A stretch of DNA of 64,000 nt from Halopseudomonas sabulinigri (GCF_900105255.1 NZ_LT629763.1:1860001-1924000), one strand, 5' to 3'; counted from the first letter of the stretch, positions 30,356-39,940 are shown. The notes: generated from the letters alone by a model not told the origin. Numbers and translations are program-made.

Positions 30356-32041
30356 TTACTTCAGGGAAGAAATACAGCTATCGCCAGACTCCAGCCACTG
30401 CGCGATCTCACCGCGAATACGCTTCTTGTCGAGTTTGCCAACGCTGGTCTTGGGGATTTCCTTGACCACGGCAATCTGCGTGGGGATCGCCCACTTGTTG
30501 ATCCGGCCTTCCTCGACAAACGGTTTGAGGTGTTCGCACAGCGAGGCAGCGGTAACCTCCTGCCCTGCTGCGGCAACTACCAGAGCAAAGGGCCGCTCGT
30601 CCCAGCGCGGGTCGGGAATCCCGACCACGGCGACTTCCTTGATGCTGGCATCGCGGCTGATCAGGTCTTCCAGCTCCAGCGAAGACAACCACTCGCCGCC
30701 GGTCTTGATCACATCCTTGATGCGGTCACGAATATCGATGAAGCCCATGGCGTCGATGGTCGCCACATCGCCGGTGTGCATCCAGCCACCTTCCCACAGC
30801 TCCTGGCTTTTCTCCGGCTCGCGGAAATAGGCTTGGGTCAGCCAGGGTGCGCGCAATACCAGCTCGCCTTGGGTCTTGCCGTCCTTGGGCAGTTTATTGC
30901 CGTCGGTATCGACAATCTGCGCCTCAACCAATGGTCCGGGCACGCCGGCCTTGATGCGGTGGGCGGCGCGTTGGTCTTCACTGCCGGCCTCGAGCTCCAG
31001 GTTGATATAACCGGCAGAAATCATCGGGCAGGTTTCCGACATGCCATAAGCCGCGCTGAGCTGCATGCCCTTGGCAAGCGCCGTTTCATACAGGGTACGG
31101 TTCAAGGCGCTGCCGCCGATGATCACGCGCATGCCGGCAAAGTCGTAATCCTTGGCGCCCTCAGCATTGAGCACCATTTGCAGAATGGTCGGCACACAAT
31201 GCGAGAAGGTAACCCCGTGATCCTTGATCAGCTTGACCAGCAGTTCAGGCTCGTAACGACCTGGATACACCTGCTTGATACCCAGCAGCGTCGCGGTATA
31301 GGGAATGCCCCAGGCATGCACGTGGAACATCGGCGTAATCGGCATGTAAACATCGCGGTTGCCGAGCATGCGCACGGTGTCCAGCGCACCCAGCGAGGTG
31401 GCTTGCGCCAGCGTGTGCAAAACCAGTTGGCGATGGGTGAAATAAACGCCCTTGGGGTTGCCCGTAGTACCGGTGGTATAGAAAGTGGTAGCAACCGAGT
31501 TCTCGTCGAAGTCGGCAAACTCGTAGCTTGGCTCGGCAGCGGCCAGCAATTGCTCGTATTCGCCGGCGAAGCCCGGAAGATCGGCTTCCTTGTTGTCTTC
31601 GTCGGTCAGCAGGATAGTCGTGGTGACGGTAGTCAGGTCATTCTCTATCGCCTTGTAGATAGGCAGAAATTCGCTGTTGATCAGCACCACGTTGTCTTCG
31701 GCGTGATTCATCGTATAGAGAATCTGGTCTGGCGACAGGCGAACGTTGATGGTGTGCATGATGGCGCCGAGCATAGGTACGGCAAACATGCATTCCAGAT
31801 AACGGTGGCTATCCCAGTCCATCATGGCGACTGTGTCGCCGGCCTTGACGCCCGCTTTGCTCAGCGCATTGGCCAGGCGGCAGATACGCTCATTGAAGGT
31901 GGTGTAATCGTACCGGCTGATATCCCGGTAGATGATTTCCTGGGTACGCTCGTAACGCTGTCCGGAGAGCAACAGGTTCTTGATCAACAACGGCGTGGAA
32001 TGTGCCTCGTCGGTGGGCTTGAGGATACGAGTATTAAGCAT
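30356..32041 (-). CDS. Fatty-acid-CoA ligase (AMP-binding, AlkK-like)
   Basis: A 561-residue adenylate-forming enzyme that activates medium- or long-chain acids as CoA thioesters. The ATP loop FYTTGTTGNPKGVYFTHR is near residue 205. MFHVHAWGIPYTATLLG, AAYGMSETCPMISAGY (A5), GGWMHTGDVATIDAMGFIDIRDRIKDVIKTGGEWLS (A7/A8) and the C-terminal KTSVGKLDKKRIRGEI with the catalytic Lys follow in order. The resemblance is strongest to AlkK of alkane pathways, so medium-chain acids are likely substrates. It is divergent from a thiolase across 219 bp. Confidence 0.92.
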   Translation of the reverse strand: MLNTRILKPTDEAHSTPLLIKNLLLSGQRYERTQEIIYRDISRYDYTTFNERICRLANALSKAGVKAGDTVAMMDWDSHRYLECMFAVPMLGAIMHTINVRLSPDQILYTMNHAEDNVVLINSEFLPIYKAIENDLTTVTTTILLTDEDNKEADLPGFAGEYEQLLAAAEPSYEFADFDENSVATTFYTTGTTGNPKGVYFTHRQLVLHTLAQATSLGALDTVRMLGNRDVYMPITPMFHVHAWGIPYTATLLGIKQVYPGRYEPELLVKLIKDHGVTFSHCVPTILQMVLNAEGAKDYDFAGMRVIIGGSALNRTLYETALAKGMQLSAAYGMSETCPMISAGYINLELEAGSEDQRAAHRIKAGVPGPLVEAQIVDTDGNKLPKDGKTQGELVLRAPWLTQAYFREPEKSQELWEGGWMHTGDVATIDAMGFIDIRDRIKDVIKTGGEWLSSLELEDLISRDASIKEVAVVGIPDPRWDERPFALVVAAAGQEVTAASLCEHLKPFVEEGRINKWAIPTQIAVVKEIPKTSVGKLDKKRIRGEIAQWLESGDSCISSLK

Positions 32042-32160
32042 GAAATGACCTAGTGTTTTTGGGATTGTCAGGGCATGGGAGCAGTGCGCGAGCCCAATCA
32101 GCCTATGGAAAACAGCCTAAAGAATAGCTCAGCCGGCACGACCACAAAACATCATACGGA

Positions 32161-32188
32161 TTTTAATCAGGGCCATTAAGCGTATAAT
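32161..32188 (+). promoter_or_regulatory. Possible sigma-70 promoter of the thiolase gene
   Basis: TATAAT (32183-32188) has TTTTAA (32161-32166) 16 bp upstream. The -10 is a perfect match and the -35 weak. The surrounding DNA is AT-rich compared with the rest of the window. Confidence 0.5.
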
Positions 32189-32260
32189 TGTAAATAAAAG
32201 TCGCTTTATGACTGAATACTGATTCATAGTTTCAAAATCACAACAATGGAGCCAAATAGC

Positions 32261-33442
32261 ATGTCCGACAACAGCATTGTTATCGTCAGCGGTGCGCGCA
32301 CGCCCATGGGCGGCTTTCAAGGCAGCCTGTCCAGCGTCAGCGCGGTTGATCTGGGCGCCCTGAGTATTCGCGAAGCCATCAGTCGTGCCGGCATCGAAGC
32401 CGACGCGGTCGAAGAGGTCATCATGGGGTGCGTGCTACCCGCTGGGCTCAAGCAGGGCCCCGCGCGCCAGGCCAGCCTGAACGCCGGTCTACCCGCCGCT
32501 ACCGGCTGTACCACCATCAACAAGCTGTGCGGCTCGGGCATGAAAGCCGTGATGCTGGCCCATGATCTGATCAAGGCCGGTAGCAACAACATCATGGTCG
32601 CCGGCGGCATGGAGAGCATGTCCAACGCCCCCTACCTGATCGAAAAAGCCCGCACCGGCCTGCGCATGGGCCACGGCGAGATCAAGGACCACATGTTCTT
32701 CGACGGTCTGGAAGACGCCCGCACCGGCCGCCTGATGGGCTCCTTTGCGCAGGATACCGCTGATCAGAATGGCATTACCCGCGCCGAGATGGATGCCTAC
32801 GCCATCGAATCACTGAAACGCGCCCAAGCGGCTATCGAGAACGGTTCACTCGACAAGGAAATCGTCCCGGTGACGGTGACAACCCGCAACGGCGAGGTCG
32901 TGGTGAAGGATGATGAGCAGCCGCACAACGCCAATCTAGACAAGATTCCAACCCTTAAACCCGCTTTCAAGAAAGACGGCTCAGTAACGGCGGCCAACGC
33001 CAGCTCCATCTCCGACGGTGCCAGCGCCTTGGTGATCATGAGCGGCGCCGAAGCCGTACGCCGCGACCTGAAGCCGCTGGCCCGCATCGTCGGCCATGCG
33101 ACCCAAAGCCAGGACCCGAGCGAGTTCACCCTCGCCCCCATCGGCGCTATGAGCAACCTGTTCAACAAGACCGGCTGGAGCAAGGACGACGTGGATCTGT
33201 TCGAGATCAACGAAGCCTTCGCCATGGTAACCATGCTGGCCATGCGCGAACACGGTCTGGATCATGCCAAGGTCAACATCTACGGCGGCGCCTGCGCCCA
33301 GGGCCACCCGGTAGGCTCCACCGGCTCGCGCATCATCATCACCCTGATCAACGCCCTGCAGAACACCGGCGGCAAGCGCGGTGTTGCGTCGCTGTGTATT
33401 GGGGGTGGTGAGGCGACGGCGATTGCGATTGAGTTGGTGTAA
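32261..33442 (+). CDS. Acetyl-CoA C-acyltransferase (thiolase)
   Basis: A 393-residue thiolase that joins or cleaves acyl-CoA and acetyl-CoA. The nucleophilic cysteine is C90 in TINKLCGSGMK. The second active-site regions are EINEAFAMVTMLAMREHGLD (near 315) and the C-terminal GGACAQGHPVGSTGSR, followed by CIGGGEATAIAIE. The start at 32261 (MSDNSIVIVSGARTP) is set by GGAG 9 bp upstream. It is divergent from the acyl-CoA ligase and probably works with it in acyl chain breakdown; an acetoacetyl-CoA role cannot be excluded. Confidence 0.93.
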   Translation: MSDNSIVIVSGARTPMGGFQGSLSSVSAVDLGALSIREAISRAGIEADAVEEVIMGCVLPAGLKQGPARQASLNAGLPAATGCTTINKLCGSGMKAVMLAHDLIKAGSNNIMVAGGMESMSNAPYLIEKARTGLRMGHGEIKDHMFFDGLEDARTGRLMGSFAQDTADQNGITRAEMDAYAIESLKRAQAAIENGSLDKEIVPVTVTTRNGEVVVKDDEQPHNANLDKIPTLKPAFKKDGSVTAANASSISDGASALVIMSGAEAVRRDLKPLARIVGHATQSQDPSEFTLAPIGAMSNLFNKTGWSKDDVDLFEINEAFAMVTMLAMREHGLDHAKVNIYGGACAQGHPVGSTGSRIIITLINALQNTGGKRGVASLCIGGGEATAIAIELV

Positions 33443-33486
33443 GGCGAACTAGGCTGGTCTGCGGAACAAGCACATTTACGTACGGA

Positions 33487-33546
33487 GCACGGACCAAAAC
33501 TCCCATCTGAGCGGGCGAGTAGCGCAGATGGGAATGGGGTCCGTGC
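33487..33546. repeat. Two-tier perfect hairpin between convergent genes
   Basis: GCACGGACC/GGTCCGTGC (33487-33495 and 33538-33546) encloses TCCCATCTG/CAGATGGGA (33501-33509 and 33525-33533). Both arms pair perfectly with small internal loops. There is no T-run on either side. It lies between the thiolase and the ABC ATPase gene and may be a terminator-like or REP-type element. Confidence 0.7.
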
Positions 33547-33580
33547 ACTGTTCGACGGCTTGCAAGTAACTGGGCCGCTT

Positions 33581-34354
33581 TTATAGATCCGCCACCCCAT
33601 CCACCAGCACCACCGGATACCCCAACGAACAGGTCTCTACCCTACCCTGCACGCCGTAGCAGGTCTGCAGAGAGTCCGACGTCACCACCTGCAACGGCTC
33701 GCCCATGCGACAGTCGCCACCCGGCGCCAACATGATCACCTGATCAGCAAAGCGCAGCGCCAGATTCAGGTCGTGACTGGCTACCAGCGCGATGGCCTGC
33801 CGCTCGCGCACATAGCGGCGCACCACTTCAAGGACATTCAGCTGCCAGCGCAAATCCAGCGCGCTGGTGGGTTCATCCAGTAGCAACAACGGCGCCTGGC
33901 GCACCAGCACCTGAGCCAGGCCGACCATCTGCCGTTGTCCGCCCGACAACTCGGAAAGGCGCCGCAACATCAACTCGGTGATCCCCAGCGAATCCGCCAC
34001 CCGGGCGATGGCAGCGGTGATCTGTGCTTGCATAGTCTCGCCACTCAGGTAGGCGGCCCCGAGCAGCATTTCGTAAACAACCAGCGAAGTCGCCTGCGGC
34101 AGGGTTTGCGGCAGGTAGGCCACGCGGCGCTGCCGCTCGCGGGGCGACAGCGTAGCCAGCGGTCCGTCCTGTAGCGTTACCTGTCCGCTGGCCGGCTGCA
34201 AGCCAGCCAGCGCGCGGACCAACGTCGACTTGCCTACGCCATTAGGCCCGATCAATGCCACCAGCGAACCCGCCGGTATGCTTGGCAGCGTGATCTGCTG
34301 CAATACGCTACGCGCCCGATAGCCACTGCTCAGATTGGATATGCTCAGCGTCAT
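33581..34354 (-). CDS. Iron-chelate ABC transporter ATP-binding protein
   Basis: A 257-residue FecE/FepC-type ATPase. Walker A is GPNGVGKST (about 37-45), the signature is LSELSGGQRQMVGLAQVL (near 135), Walker B is LLLLDEPTSALD and the H-loop is ALVASHDLNLALRFAD. It powers import through the FecCD permease, whose stop overlaps its start by four bases. It is the last gene of the receptor-binding protein-permease-ATPase series. Confidence 0.93.
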   Translation of the reverse strand: MTLSISNLSSGYRARSVLQQITLPSIPAGSLVALIGPNGVGKSTLVRALAGLQPASGQVTLQDGPLATLSPRERQRRVAYLPQTLPQATSLVVYEMLLGAAYLSGETMQAQITAAIARVADSLGITELMLRRLSELSGGQRQMVGLAQVLVRQAPLLLLDEPTSALDLRWQLNVLEVVRRYVRERQAIALVASHDLNLALRFADQVIMLAPGGDCRMGEPLQVVTSDSLQTCYGVQGRVETCSLGYPVVLVDGVADL

Positions 34355-35409
34355 AGCCCGGCCCTCTTTCCCCGAGCCAGAATCAAGCCGACAAACAGCG
34401 GCACGCCCACCAGCGCCGTCACCAACCCGACCGGCAGCACCACACCGGGCAGGATGCCACGGCTGGCGATGGACGCCAGCGACAGCAGCAAAGCACCGGC
34501 CAACGCGCTGCCCGGTAAAAAGAAGCGGTGGTCCTCACCCAGCAGCAGGCGAGCGATATGCGGGCCAACCAGGCCGATAAAACCTACCTCGCCCACAAAC
34601 GCAGTCGCCACGCCGGTCAACAGGCTGACCCGCAATAACACCGCTGCACGCAATCGACCAACCGGCACCCCAAGGCTGCGCGCCTGATCTTCGCCTGTGC
34701 GCAGCATGGTCATGGCCCACGCCTGACGCAACGCAAACAGCAGGCACACCGCTAGTACCACGGCCAGCAAGGCAGCGCGATCCAGACTCGCGCGGGCCAG
34801 ACTGCCAAGCGTCCAGAACACGATTTGCTGCACCGCTTCGGCCTCGGCCATGAACTGCACCAACCCCACCAATGCGTTCAAACCAAACAGCAGGGCAATA
34901 CCGAATAGCACCAGCGTATGCACCTCGGTGCCCAGCGTGCGGCCAACCACCAGGAGCAAGGCGCAGGAGGCCGCGGCAAATACAAACGCCGCCAGTGGCA
35001 GCATGATCAGTTGACTCAAACCAGCCAGATTCGGGGCAAACACGATCACCAGCGAGGCGCCCAGGGTAGCCGCTGCGCCAATCCCAAGCGTGAACGGACT
35101 CGCCAGCGGATTATTCAGCGCGGTTTGCATCTCGGCGCCAGCCAGCCCCAGACTCGCTCCCACCAGTACCGCCATCAGCGCGTAGGGCAAGCGCAATTCC
35201 AGCACGATGACCCGTTGCGCGGCGTCACCTTCAACCCAGCCAAAGGCCAGCTGCACGACATCCCACCAGCCCAGCCCCATCGGGCCAACCGAAAGGTCAA
35301 AGACAAAGGCGAACAACAGTGCAGCGCTCAGCACCAACAAAAGCGCAGCGCGGCGCCACCACAACCTCCGGTAACCCTCTGCCAGGGTGTCAGGCGGCAG
35401 CGGCATCAC
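34351..35409 (-). CDS. FecCD family iron-chelate permease
   Basis: A 352-residue permease with about ten membrane segments. The conserved family stretches ALNNPLASPFTLGIGAAATLGASL and GEVGFIGLVGPHIARLLLGEDHRFFLPGSALAGALLL (coupling region) are present. It overlaps the binding-protein gene by four bases upstream and the ATPase gene by four bases downstream. A single permease gene implies a homodimer, as in vitamin B12 and heme systems. Confidence 0.93.
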   Translation of the reverse strand: MMPLPPDTLAEGYRRLWWRRAALLLVLSAALLFAFVFDLSVGPMGLGWWDVVQLAFGWVEGDAAQRVIVLELRLPYALMAVLVGASLGLAGAEMQTALNNPLASPFTLGIGAAATLGASLVIVFAPNLAGLSQLIMLPLAAFVFAAASCALLLVVGRTLGTEVHTLVLFGIALLFGLNALVGLVQFMAEAEAVQQIVFWTLGSLARASLDRAALLAVVLAVCLLFALRQAWAMTMLRTGEDQARSLGVPVGRLRAAVLLRVSLLTGVATAFVGEVGFIGLVGPHIARLLLGEDHRFFLPGSALAGALLLSLASIASRGILPGVVLPVGLVTALVGVPLFVGLILARGKRAGL

Positions 35410-36527
35410 AGCGTAATCCAGTAGGTGCCAGGCAGGGCGACCGGCTGATAACGCGAATGCAGCCGCTGCAGCGTGTGCTCCGGCTGCAAGTCAGCGAACT
35501 GCTCAGGGTAGAGCCATTTGGCCATGACTTGGACCGCCACTACGTTGAACGGACTGTTGTAGAAGTCGTGCCAGAGCGCGTGTACCTGGCCATTGGCGAT
35601 GGCATCTATGTGCTGCATTCCAGGTTCGCTTACCAGCCGCTGCAAAGAAGCGCGTGCATCCTGCGGCTCAACACCCGGCCCCAACGCCACGTAACGTGCG
35701 CCCTCACGCACTGTCGCCCTTGAGCCAACGGCACTGGCGATATAGTGCTGACTGGGCTCGGTGACCAGCAGTTCGATACTCAGCATGCCGGCCGCGCCCG
35801 GCAAGCGGTCACGGGCAAGATTGCGACCTCCGGCTGCCTCGAGCAGATTGGCCAGCATGCCGCGCGCCATAGTTTCACAACAGCTGTCAGCCAGCCCGGC
35901 ACGACTGTGCAAAAAAACGCTGGGCTGGGTATCTGGAGTCGGCAGGCGCGTGGTAACCGCCTGCAGCGCCTCGCGATAATCTGCCGCAAAGGCCTGTGCA
36001 CGTTCCTGCCGACCAAGCAGCTCGCCCAGCAGTTCAACACTACGCGGTGTATTGCGCAGCGGCTGTTCACGAAAATCGACAAACACCACGGTAACGCCGG
36101 CGCGCTCCAGCTGCTCGACCAGCCGCGGGTTGTCGGACCCCGGCCCGTGGCCATGCAGACTGAAAACCGCCAGGTCCGGTTGCAGCGCCAGCACTTGTTC
36201 CAGGCTGAAGGTATCTGCGGCGCCCTGACCGATGGGCGGAATATCCGCCAGCGCCGGGTAGCGCTCCTCGTAGGCCGCATAGGTGCCGGGGGCTACCAGC
36301 GGCAGATCGCGCGGCATACCCACCAGCCGGTCCAAGACACCGGGGCCTTCCAGCAGCGCCAGCACTGGCAGCAAGCGCCCCTCACCCAGCACAATGCGTT
36401 CGACCTTGGCCGGTGGCGTCAGCTCACGCCCGGCCAGGTCTTCCAACGCCAGCACGGGTAGTGCCAGCCCCCATAACGCAATCAACCCGGCCAGGTACTG
36501 GCCGGGTTGCAGGAGTCGCCTGAACAT
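35406..36527 (-). CDS. Periplasmic iron-chelate binding protein
   Basis: A 373-residue exported binding protein of the FecB/FhuD/BtuF class. A signal sequence (about 12-28) is followed by DLAGRELTPPAKVERIVLGEGR and EQVLALQPDLAVFSLHG, then TVVFVDFREQPLRNTPRSVELLGELLGRQERAQAFA, the typical middle. Its start codon shares one base with the stop of the TonB-dependent receptor gene (TGATG at 36529-36525), so receptor and binding protein should be made together. The substrate cannot be assigned. Confidence 0.85.
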   Translation of the reverse strand: MFRRLLQPGQYLAGLIALWGLALPVLALEDLAGRELTPPAKVERIVLGEGRLLPVLALLEGPGVLDRLVGMPRDLPLVAPGTYAAYEERYPALADIPPIGQGAADTFSLEQVLALQPDLAVFSLHGHGPGSDNPRLVEQLERAGVTVVFVDFREQPLRNTPRSVELLGELLGRQERAQAFAADYREALQAVTTRLPTPDTQPSVFLHSRAGLADSCCETMARGMLANLLEAAGGRNLARDRLPGAAGMLSIELLVTEPSQHYIASAVGSRATVREGARYVALGPGVEPQDARASLQRLVSEPGMQHIDAIANGQVHALWHDFYNSPFNVVAVQVMAKWLYPEQFADLQPEHTLQRLHSRYQPVALPGTYWITL

Positions 36528-38494
36528 CAGAAACGCATGGCCACGCCGAGACGGATCTCGCGGCCCGGTTCGTAGGAGCCAATGATGCCGTCATAACCCG
36601 GAATGGACTGGAAGTCTTCGTTGCTGGCGTGATCCAGGTACTGCTTGTCGAGCAGATTCTTGACCGTCAGTGACAAGGTAAGGTCGTCGTTCTGCAGCGG
36701 CAGCCAGCTGGCGTAAACATCGTGCACGCCGTACCCGGCCTTGTCGATCTCTCCCACACCGGTATCGATGGAGTCCAAACGCTCAACAAAACGTGCCTGC
36801 CAGCCCAGCTCCATCGATTCGCTGAAGCGATAATCCGCATTCGCTACCCAGGTATCGCCAATGCTGGTACCCAGACCGTTGTGCTCGTAAACGTTGAGGT
36901 CTTCACCGTCGATAGTCGCGTCGTTGTGGTGATAGCTCAGACCAACACTGACTGCATCCCAGTGGTAAGCGGTCTGCACCAGGTAACCCTTGGACTCCAG
37001 ATCGCCCGCGTTGACGAACATGGTCGGACGCGGCACCGGATCAGCAATAGCATCCTTGATATCGGTGCGGTAGAGCTTGCCCGATAGCAGCCAGCCGCCG
37101 TTGCTGTAATCGAAGCCAATCTCGTTGGTGCGCGCTTTTTCCGGCTTGAGGCCAGGGTCTATTGTCGCGACATCGGCCTTGAAGCCATCGCGTACCTGCG
37201 GACCACGGAAAGCCTGGGTGTGGGCAAACCGAAGATTCAGATTGCGCGTAGCCTGAAAGCCCAGGCTGGCATTTGGGCTAAAGCCGGTTTCGTCAAAACG
37301 CTGGCCATCGGCGCTGTTGAACTTGTAAGTGTCGTAGCGGCCACCGAAGCCGAGCAACCAACGATCGGCCAGTTGCCAGTAATCCTGTGCATAAACCCCG
37401 TACACCTTGCCATCCTGTTCCTTGTCAGTGGGGTTCGTGCCAGGCCCTGCGGTGATTTCATCGCGGCGATAATCCACCCCGTAAGTCAGCTCATGACCGC
37501 CCAACAGGCTGGTGTTACGCACATCGGCGCCCCAGGTCTGTGCCTCGGCTTCATACTCGCCCCAACGGCCAATGACGTTCTGCTCCAGCTGGTTGCTGGT
37601 TTGGTAGGTGGTTACTGACAGATCCAGCAATGGACTTTCCACAGGGTTGAACTCATAACCCAGGTTCCAGGTTTCGCGTTGACTGCTCAGCGGATAAGCC
37701 GGATTGAAACTGCTGGTAACCCATTGCGGTCGCTGGTTCCGTTCGCCATCATCTTCACGGCGTTCGTAGCTCAGGCGCAGCGTTTGCGCTTCAGTCAAAT
37801 GGCCAACCAGCTTGGCGAAGCCCAGTTGCTGACGTGAGCCAGTACCCGTGACGGTATCGCCATTGCCATCTTCGTAATCGTTTTGATCCTGATAGGTGCC
37901 CATCAGCATGGCAGACCAGTCATCGGAGAAGCGGCCGAACAGGGTGCCGTTGGCCTTGTAGCCCTCGGCATTGCTGAAGTAACCACCTTTGACGAGCGCA
38001 CCTACCTGCTCACCGGGCCGTAGCAGATCTTCCGGGTCCTTGGTGACAAACTTGATGGCGCCGCCCAGCGCGCCGGGGCCCGAAAGCGCGTCGGTGGTAC
38101 CGGCGCGCACGTCCACTTCCTTGAGCAGCTCGGGCTCAACGTTAATTCGCCCAGTATGGTGAAAAGTCTGGCCGGCTTGTTGCGCGCCGTCGATGCTGAT
38201 ATTCAGCAGGGTGTCTTCCAGGCCTCGCATGTAGAGCTTCTGCGCGACGCTGTGGCCACCGCCCACGCTGACTTCCGGTTGTGAAGCGAATACGTCTTCC
38301 AGGTCGGCCGCCTGAAAATGCTCCAGTTCCTCAGCACTGACGCTGCTGCTTTGCTGCAGACGTTCGCCCTTGATTTCCATCGCCGGCAACTCAGCCGGCT
38401 CGGCGGCATGGGCATTGTGAATGGCAAGGGCCAGGGCAACGCTGGCCGTCAGACGAAAAGCCACCGCGGTGCGCGGCAAAGTGAACTCAGACAT
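36527..38494 (-). CDS. TonB-dependent outer-membrane receptor
   Basis: A 655-residue receptor. A signal peptide (about 1-30) is followed by a TonB box-like LPAMEIKGERL, a plug domain (about 45-160, with SVAQKLYMRGLEDTLLNISIDG and LSGPGALGGAIKFVTKDPEDL) and a 22-strand-type barrel ending GREIRLGVAMRF. It heads a translationally coupled set with its own binding protein, permease and ATPase. A histidine kinase and response regulator lie directly upstream. Fur-like boxes flank the unit. A siderophore, heme or cobalamin-like ligand is possible; iron chelate is favoured by the Fur signals. Confidence 0.92.
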   Translation of the reverse strand: MSEFTLPRTAVAFRLTASVALALAIHNAHAAEPAELPAMEIKGERLQQSSSVSAEELEHFQAADLEDVFASQPEVSVGGGHSVAQKLYMRGLEDTLLNISIDGAQQAGQTFHHTGRINVEPELLKEVDVRAGTTDALSGPGALGGAIKFVTKDPEDLLRPGEQVGALVKGGYFSNAEGYKANGTLFGRFSDDWSAMLMGTYQDQNDYEDGNGDTVTGTGSRQQLGFAKLVGHLTEAQTLRLSYERREDDGERNQRPQWVTSSFNPAYPLSSQRETWNLGYEFNPVESPLLDLSVTTYQTSNQLEQNVIGRWGEYEAEAQTWGADVRNTSLLGGHELTYGVDYRRDEITAGPGTNPTDKEQDGKVYGVYAQDYWQLADRWLLGFGGRYDTYKFNSADGQRFDETGFSPNASLGFQATRNLNLRFAHTQAFRGPQVRDGFKADVATIDPGLKPEKARTNEIGFDYSNGGWLLSGKLYRTDIKDAIADPVPRPTMFVNAGDLESKGYLVQTAYHWDAVSVGLSYHHNDATIDGEDLNVYEHNGLGTSIGDTWVANADYRFSESMELGWQARFVERLDSIDTGVGEIDKAGYGVHDVYASWLPLQNDDLTLSLTVKNLLDKQYLDHASNEDFQSIPGYDGIIGSYEPGREIRLGVAMRF

Positions 38495-38522
38495 ACTGCT
38501 TCCTTGAATGCGTCTTTATGTG

Positions 38523-38553
38523 ATTGATTCTCAATTGGACGGCATTCTCATTT
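38523..38553 (-). promoter_or_regulatory. Candidate Fur box upstream of the TonB-dependent receptor
   Basis: Two ATTCTCA(A/T)TT units (38527-38536 and 38544-38553) lie 29-60 bp before the receptor start. Read leftward they give TGAGAATCAATCACA and TGAGAATG, which match the first half of the Fur consensus TGATAAT well and the second half partly. Confidence 0.5.
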
Positions 38554-38587
38554 GTCTGGAGCGTAACGCAAACCACTTTTACATTTG

Positions 38588-39940
38588 TTACGTTTGCAAC
38601 CCGCCGCGCGGCAGGCGCATCTCGATCACCAGCCCGCCCTGCGCGCCGTTGCTTGCCGAGAGGCTACCACCGGTCGCCTGCACCTGCCGCCGCGCCAGTG
38701 CCAAACCCAGGCCAAAGCCGCTGCGTCCCTCATTGCTGCCACCGGACAAGCGAAAAAACGGCTGAAAAATACGCTCCAGCATGTCACCCGGCACGCCCGC
38801 ACCGCAGTCGGCGACGCTCAATAGCCAGACGCCTGAGCGCTCCACCAGGCTGACCTGTACACTGCCGCCGCGCGGTGTATGGTCCAGGGCGTTGCGCACC
38901 ACGTTCTCGATCGCCTGACCCAACGCGCGATGACTGCTGTTGCTTAGCCGGGCGCTGGCCGGCAGCTGCACGTTCAGCTTGTGCTCTGGATATTCAAAAC
39001 GCGCGTCATCCACAATACTGTCGACCAGCTCGGTCAGGTCCAGACTTTCGTCGCGCAGTACCGGGCTCTCGTTCTCCAGCCAACTGAGGGTCAGGGCATC
39101 TTCCACCAGTTGCCGCATGCCGTTGCATTCGCCGCGAATACGTTCAAGCAACAGCTGATCGCCCTGTTGCTGCTCCGCCAGGCTGACCGCCATTTCGATG
39201 CGTGTGAGCGGAGTGCGCAATTCGTGAGACATGTCCGAGAGACGCTGACGCTGGTTTTCGATCAGTTGCTGGGTGCGCTCGGCCATGCCATCAAAGGCGC
39301 GTGCCAGCCCCGCTAGTTCATCCTTGCGCGCGCCCAGATCGGCCCCTACGCGCGCACTGTAGTCGCCCTCACTAAACCGCCGGGTGGCCAGTTCCAGCCG
39401 GCGCAGCGGGTGCATCAGATGACGGTAAAGCAGCAGACACACCAGCAGCAGCACTGCGAACGGCAGCACCACCTGTAACAACAGGCGCGAGGGTGACCAG
39501 TAGTTGCCAGGGCGCATGCGTTCTGGCAGCTGGATGACGAAATGGGTACGGCCATCACTGAACGGCAGGTCCATGGTCGGGTTTTCCGCAAAGTACAGAT
39601 GTATCTTCCACGACACGTCGCGACCCAGCCCAAAGCCCTCGGTGAAACGTTGCGAAAAAGTACTGCCGGCGATGGGCGTAAGGTCAGATTGAATTACCGC
39701 CGCCCAAGTGTTTTCCTGCTCCTGCACGCTGCGCAGCCACTCGCTCAGCGCTTGCTCGTTGCCCGCGTTGTATAGCGCTTCGGCTTGCGCGCCATAGCTG
39801 CGCAGGGTGCGTTGATGCGACTCGGCGATAAAACTCATTGCCTCTTCGGTTTCCCAGGTCAGATGCGAGATGAGCCAGAACAGCGCCAGCATCCCCAGCA
39901 CCAGAGTGGCGCACAGCTTCCACCACAGGCGGCGATTCAT
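38588..39940 (-). CDS. Sensor histidine kinase
   Basis: A 450-residue inner-membrane kinase. TM1 is at about 8-26, a periplasmic sensor at 27-152, TM2 at about 153-174, and then come HAMP and HisKA with the phosphorylated H239 in LSDMSHELRTPLTRIEM. The HATPase core follows with N box (ALGQAIENVVRNALDHTP), DCGAGVPG (G1) and RSGFGLGLALARRQVQATGG (G2). Its stop/start overlap with the response regulator (four bases) and the TonB receptor downstream resemble pfeR-pfeS-pfeA in Pseudomonas, so the sensor may detect the chelate carried by that receptor. Confidence 0.93.
   Translation of the reverse strand: MNRRLWWKLCATLVLGMLALFWLISHLTWETEEAMSFIAESHQRTLRSYGAQAEALYNAGNEQALSEWLRSVQEQENTWAAVIQSDLTPIAGSTFSQRFTEGFGLGRDVSWKIHLYFAENPTMDLPFSDGRTHFVIQLPERMRPGNYWSPSRLLLQVVLPFAVLLLVCLLLYRHLMHPLRRLELATRRFSEGDYSARVGADLGARKDELAGLARAFDGMAERTQQLIENQRQRLSDMSHELRTPLTRIEMAVSLAEQQQGDQLLLERIRGECNGMRQLVEDALTLSWLENESPVLRDESLDLTELVDSIVDDARFEYPEHKLNVQLPASARLSNSSHRALGQAIENVVRNALDHTPRGGSVQVSLVERSGVWLLSVADCGAGVPGDMLERIFQPFFRLSGGSNEGRSGFGLGLALARRQVQATGGSLSASNGAQGGLVIEMRLPRGGLQT

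Noticed and set aside
30353-32053. A 566-codon open frame opposite the acyl-CoA ligase
   Set aside because: The ligase on the other strand has all adenylation motifs; the antisense frame has no known pattern and no ribosome site.
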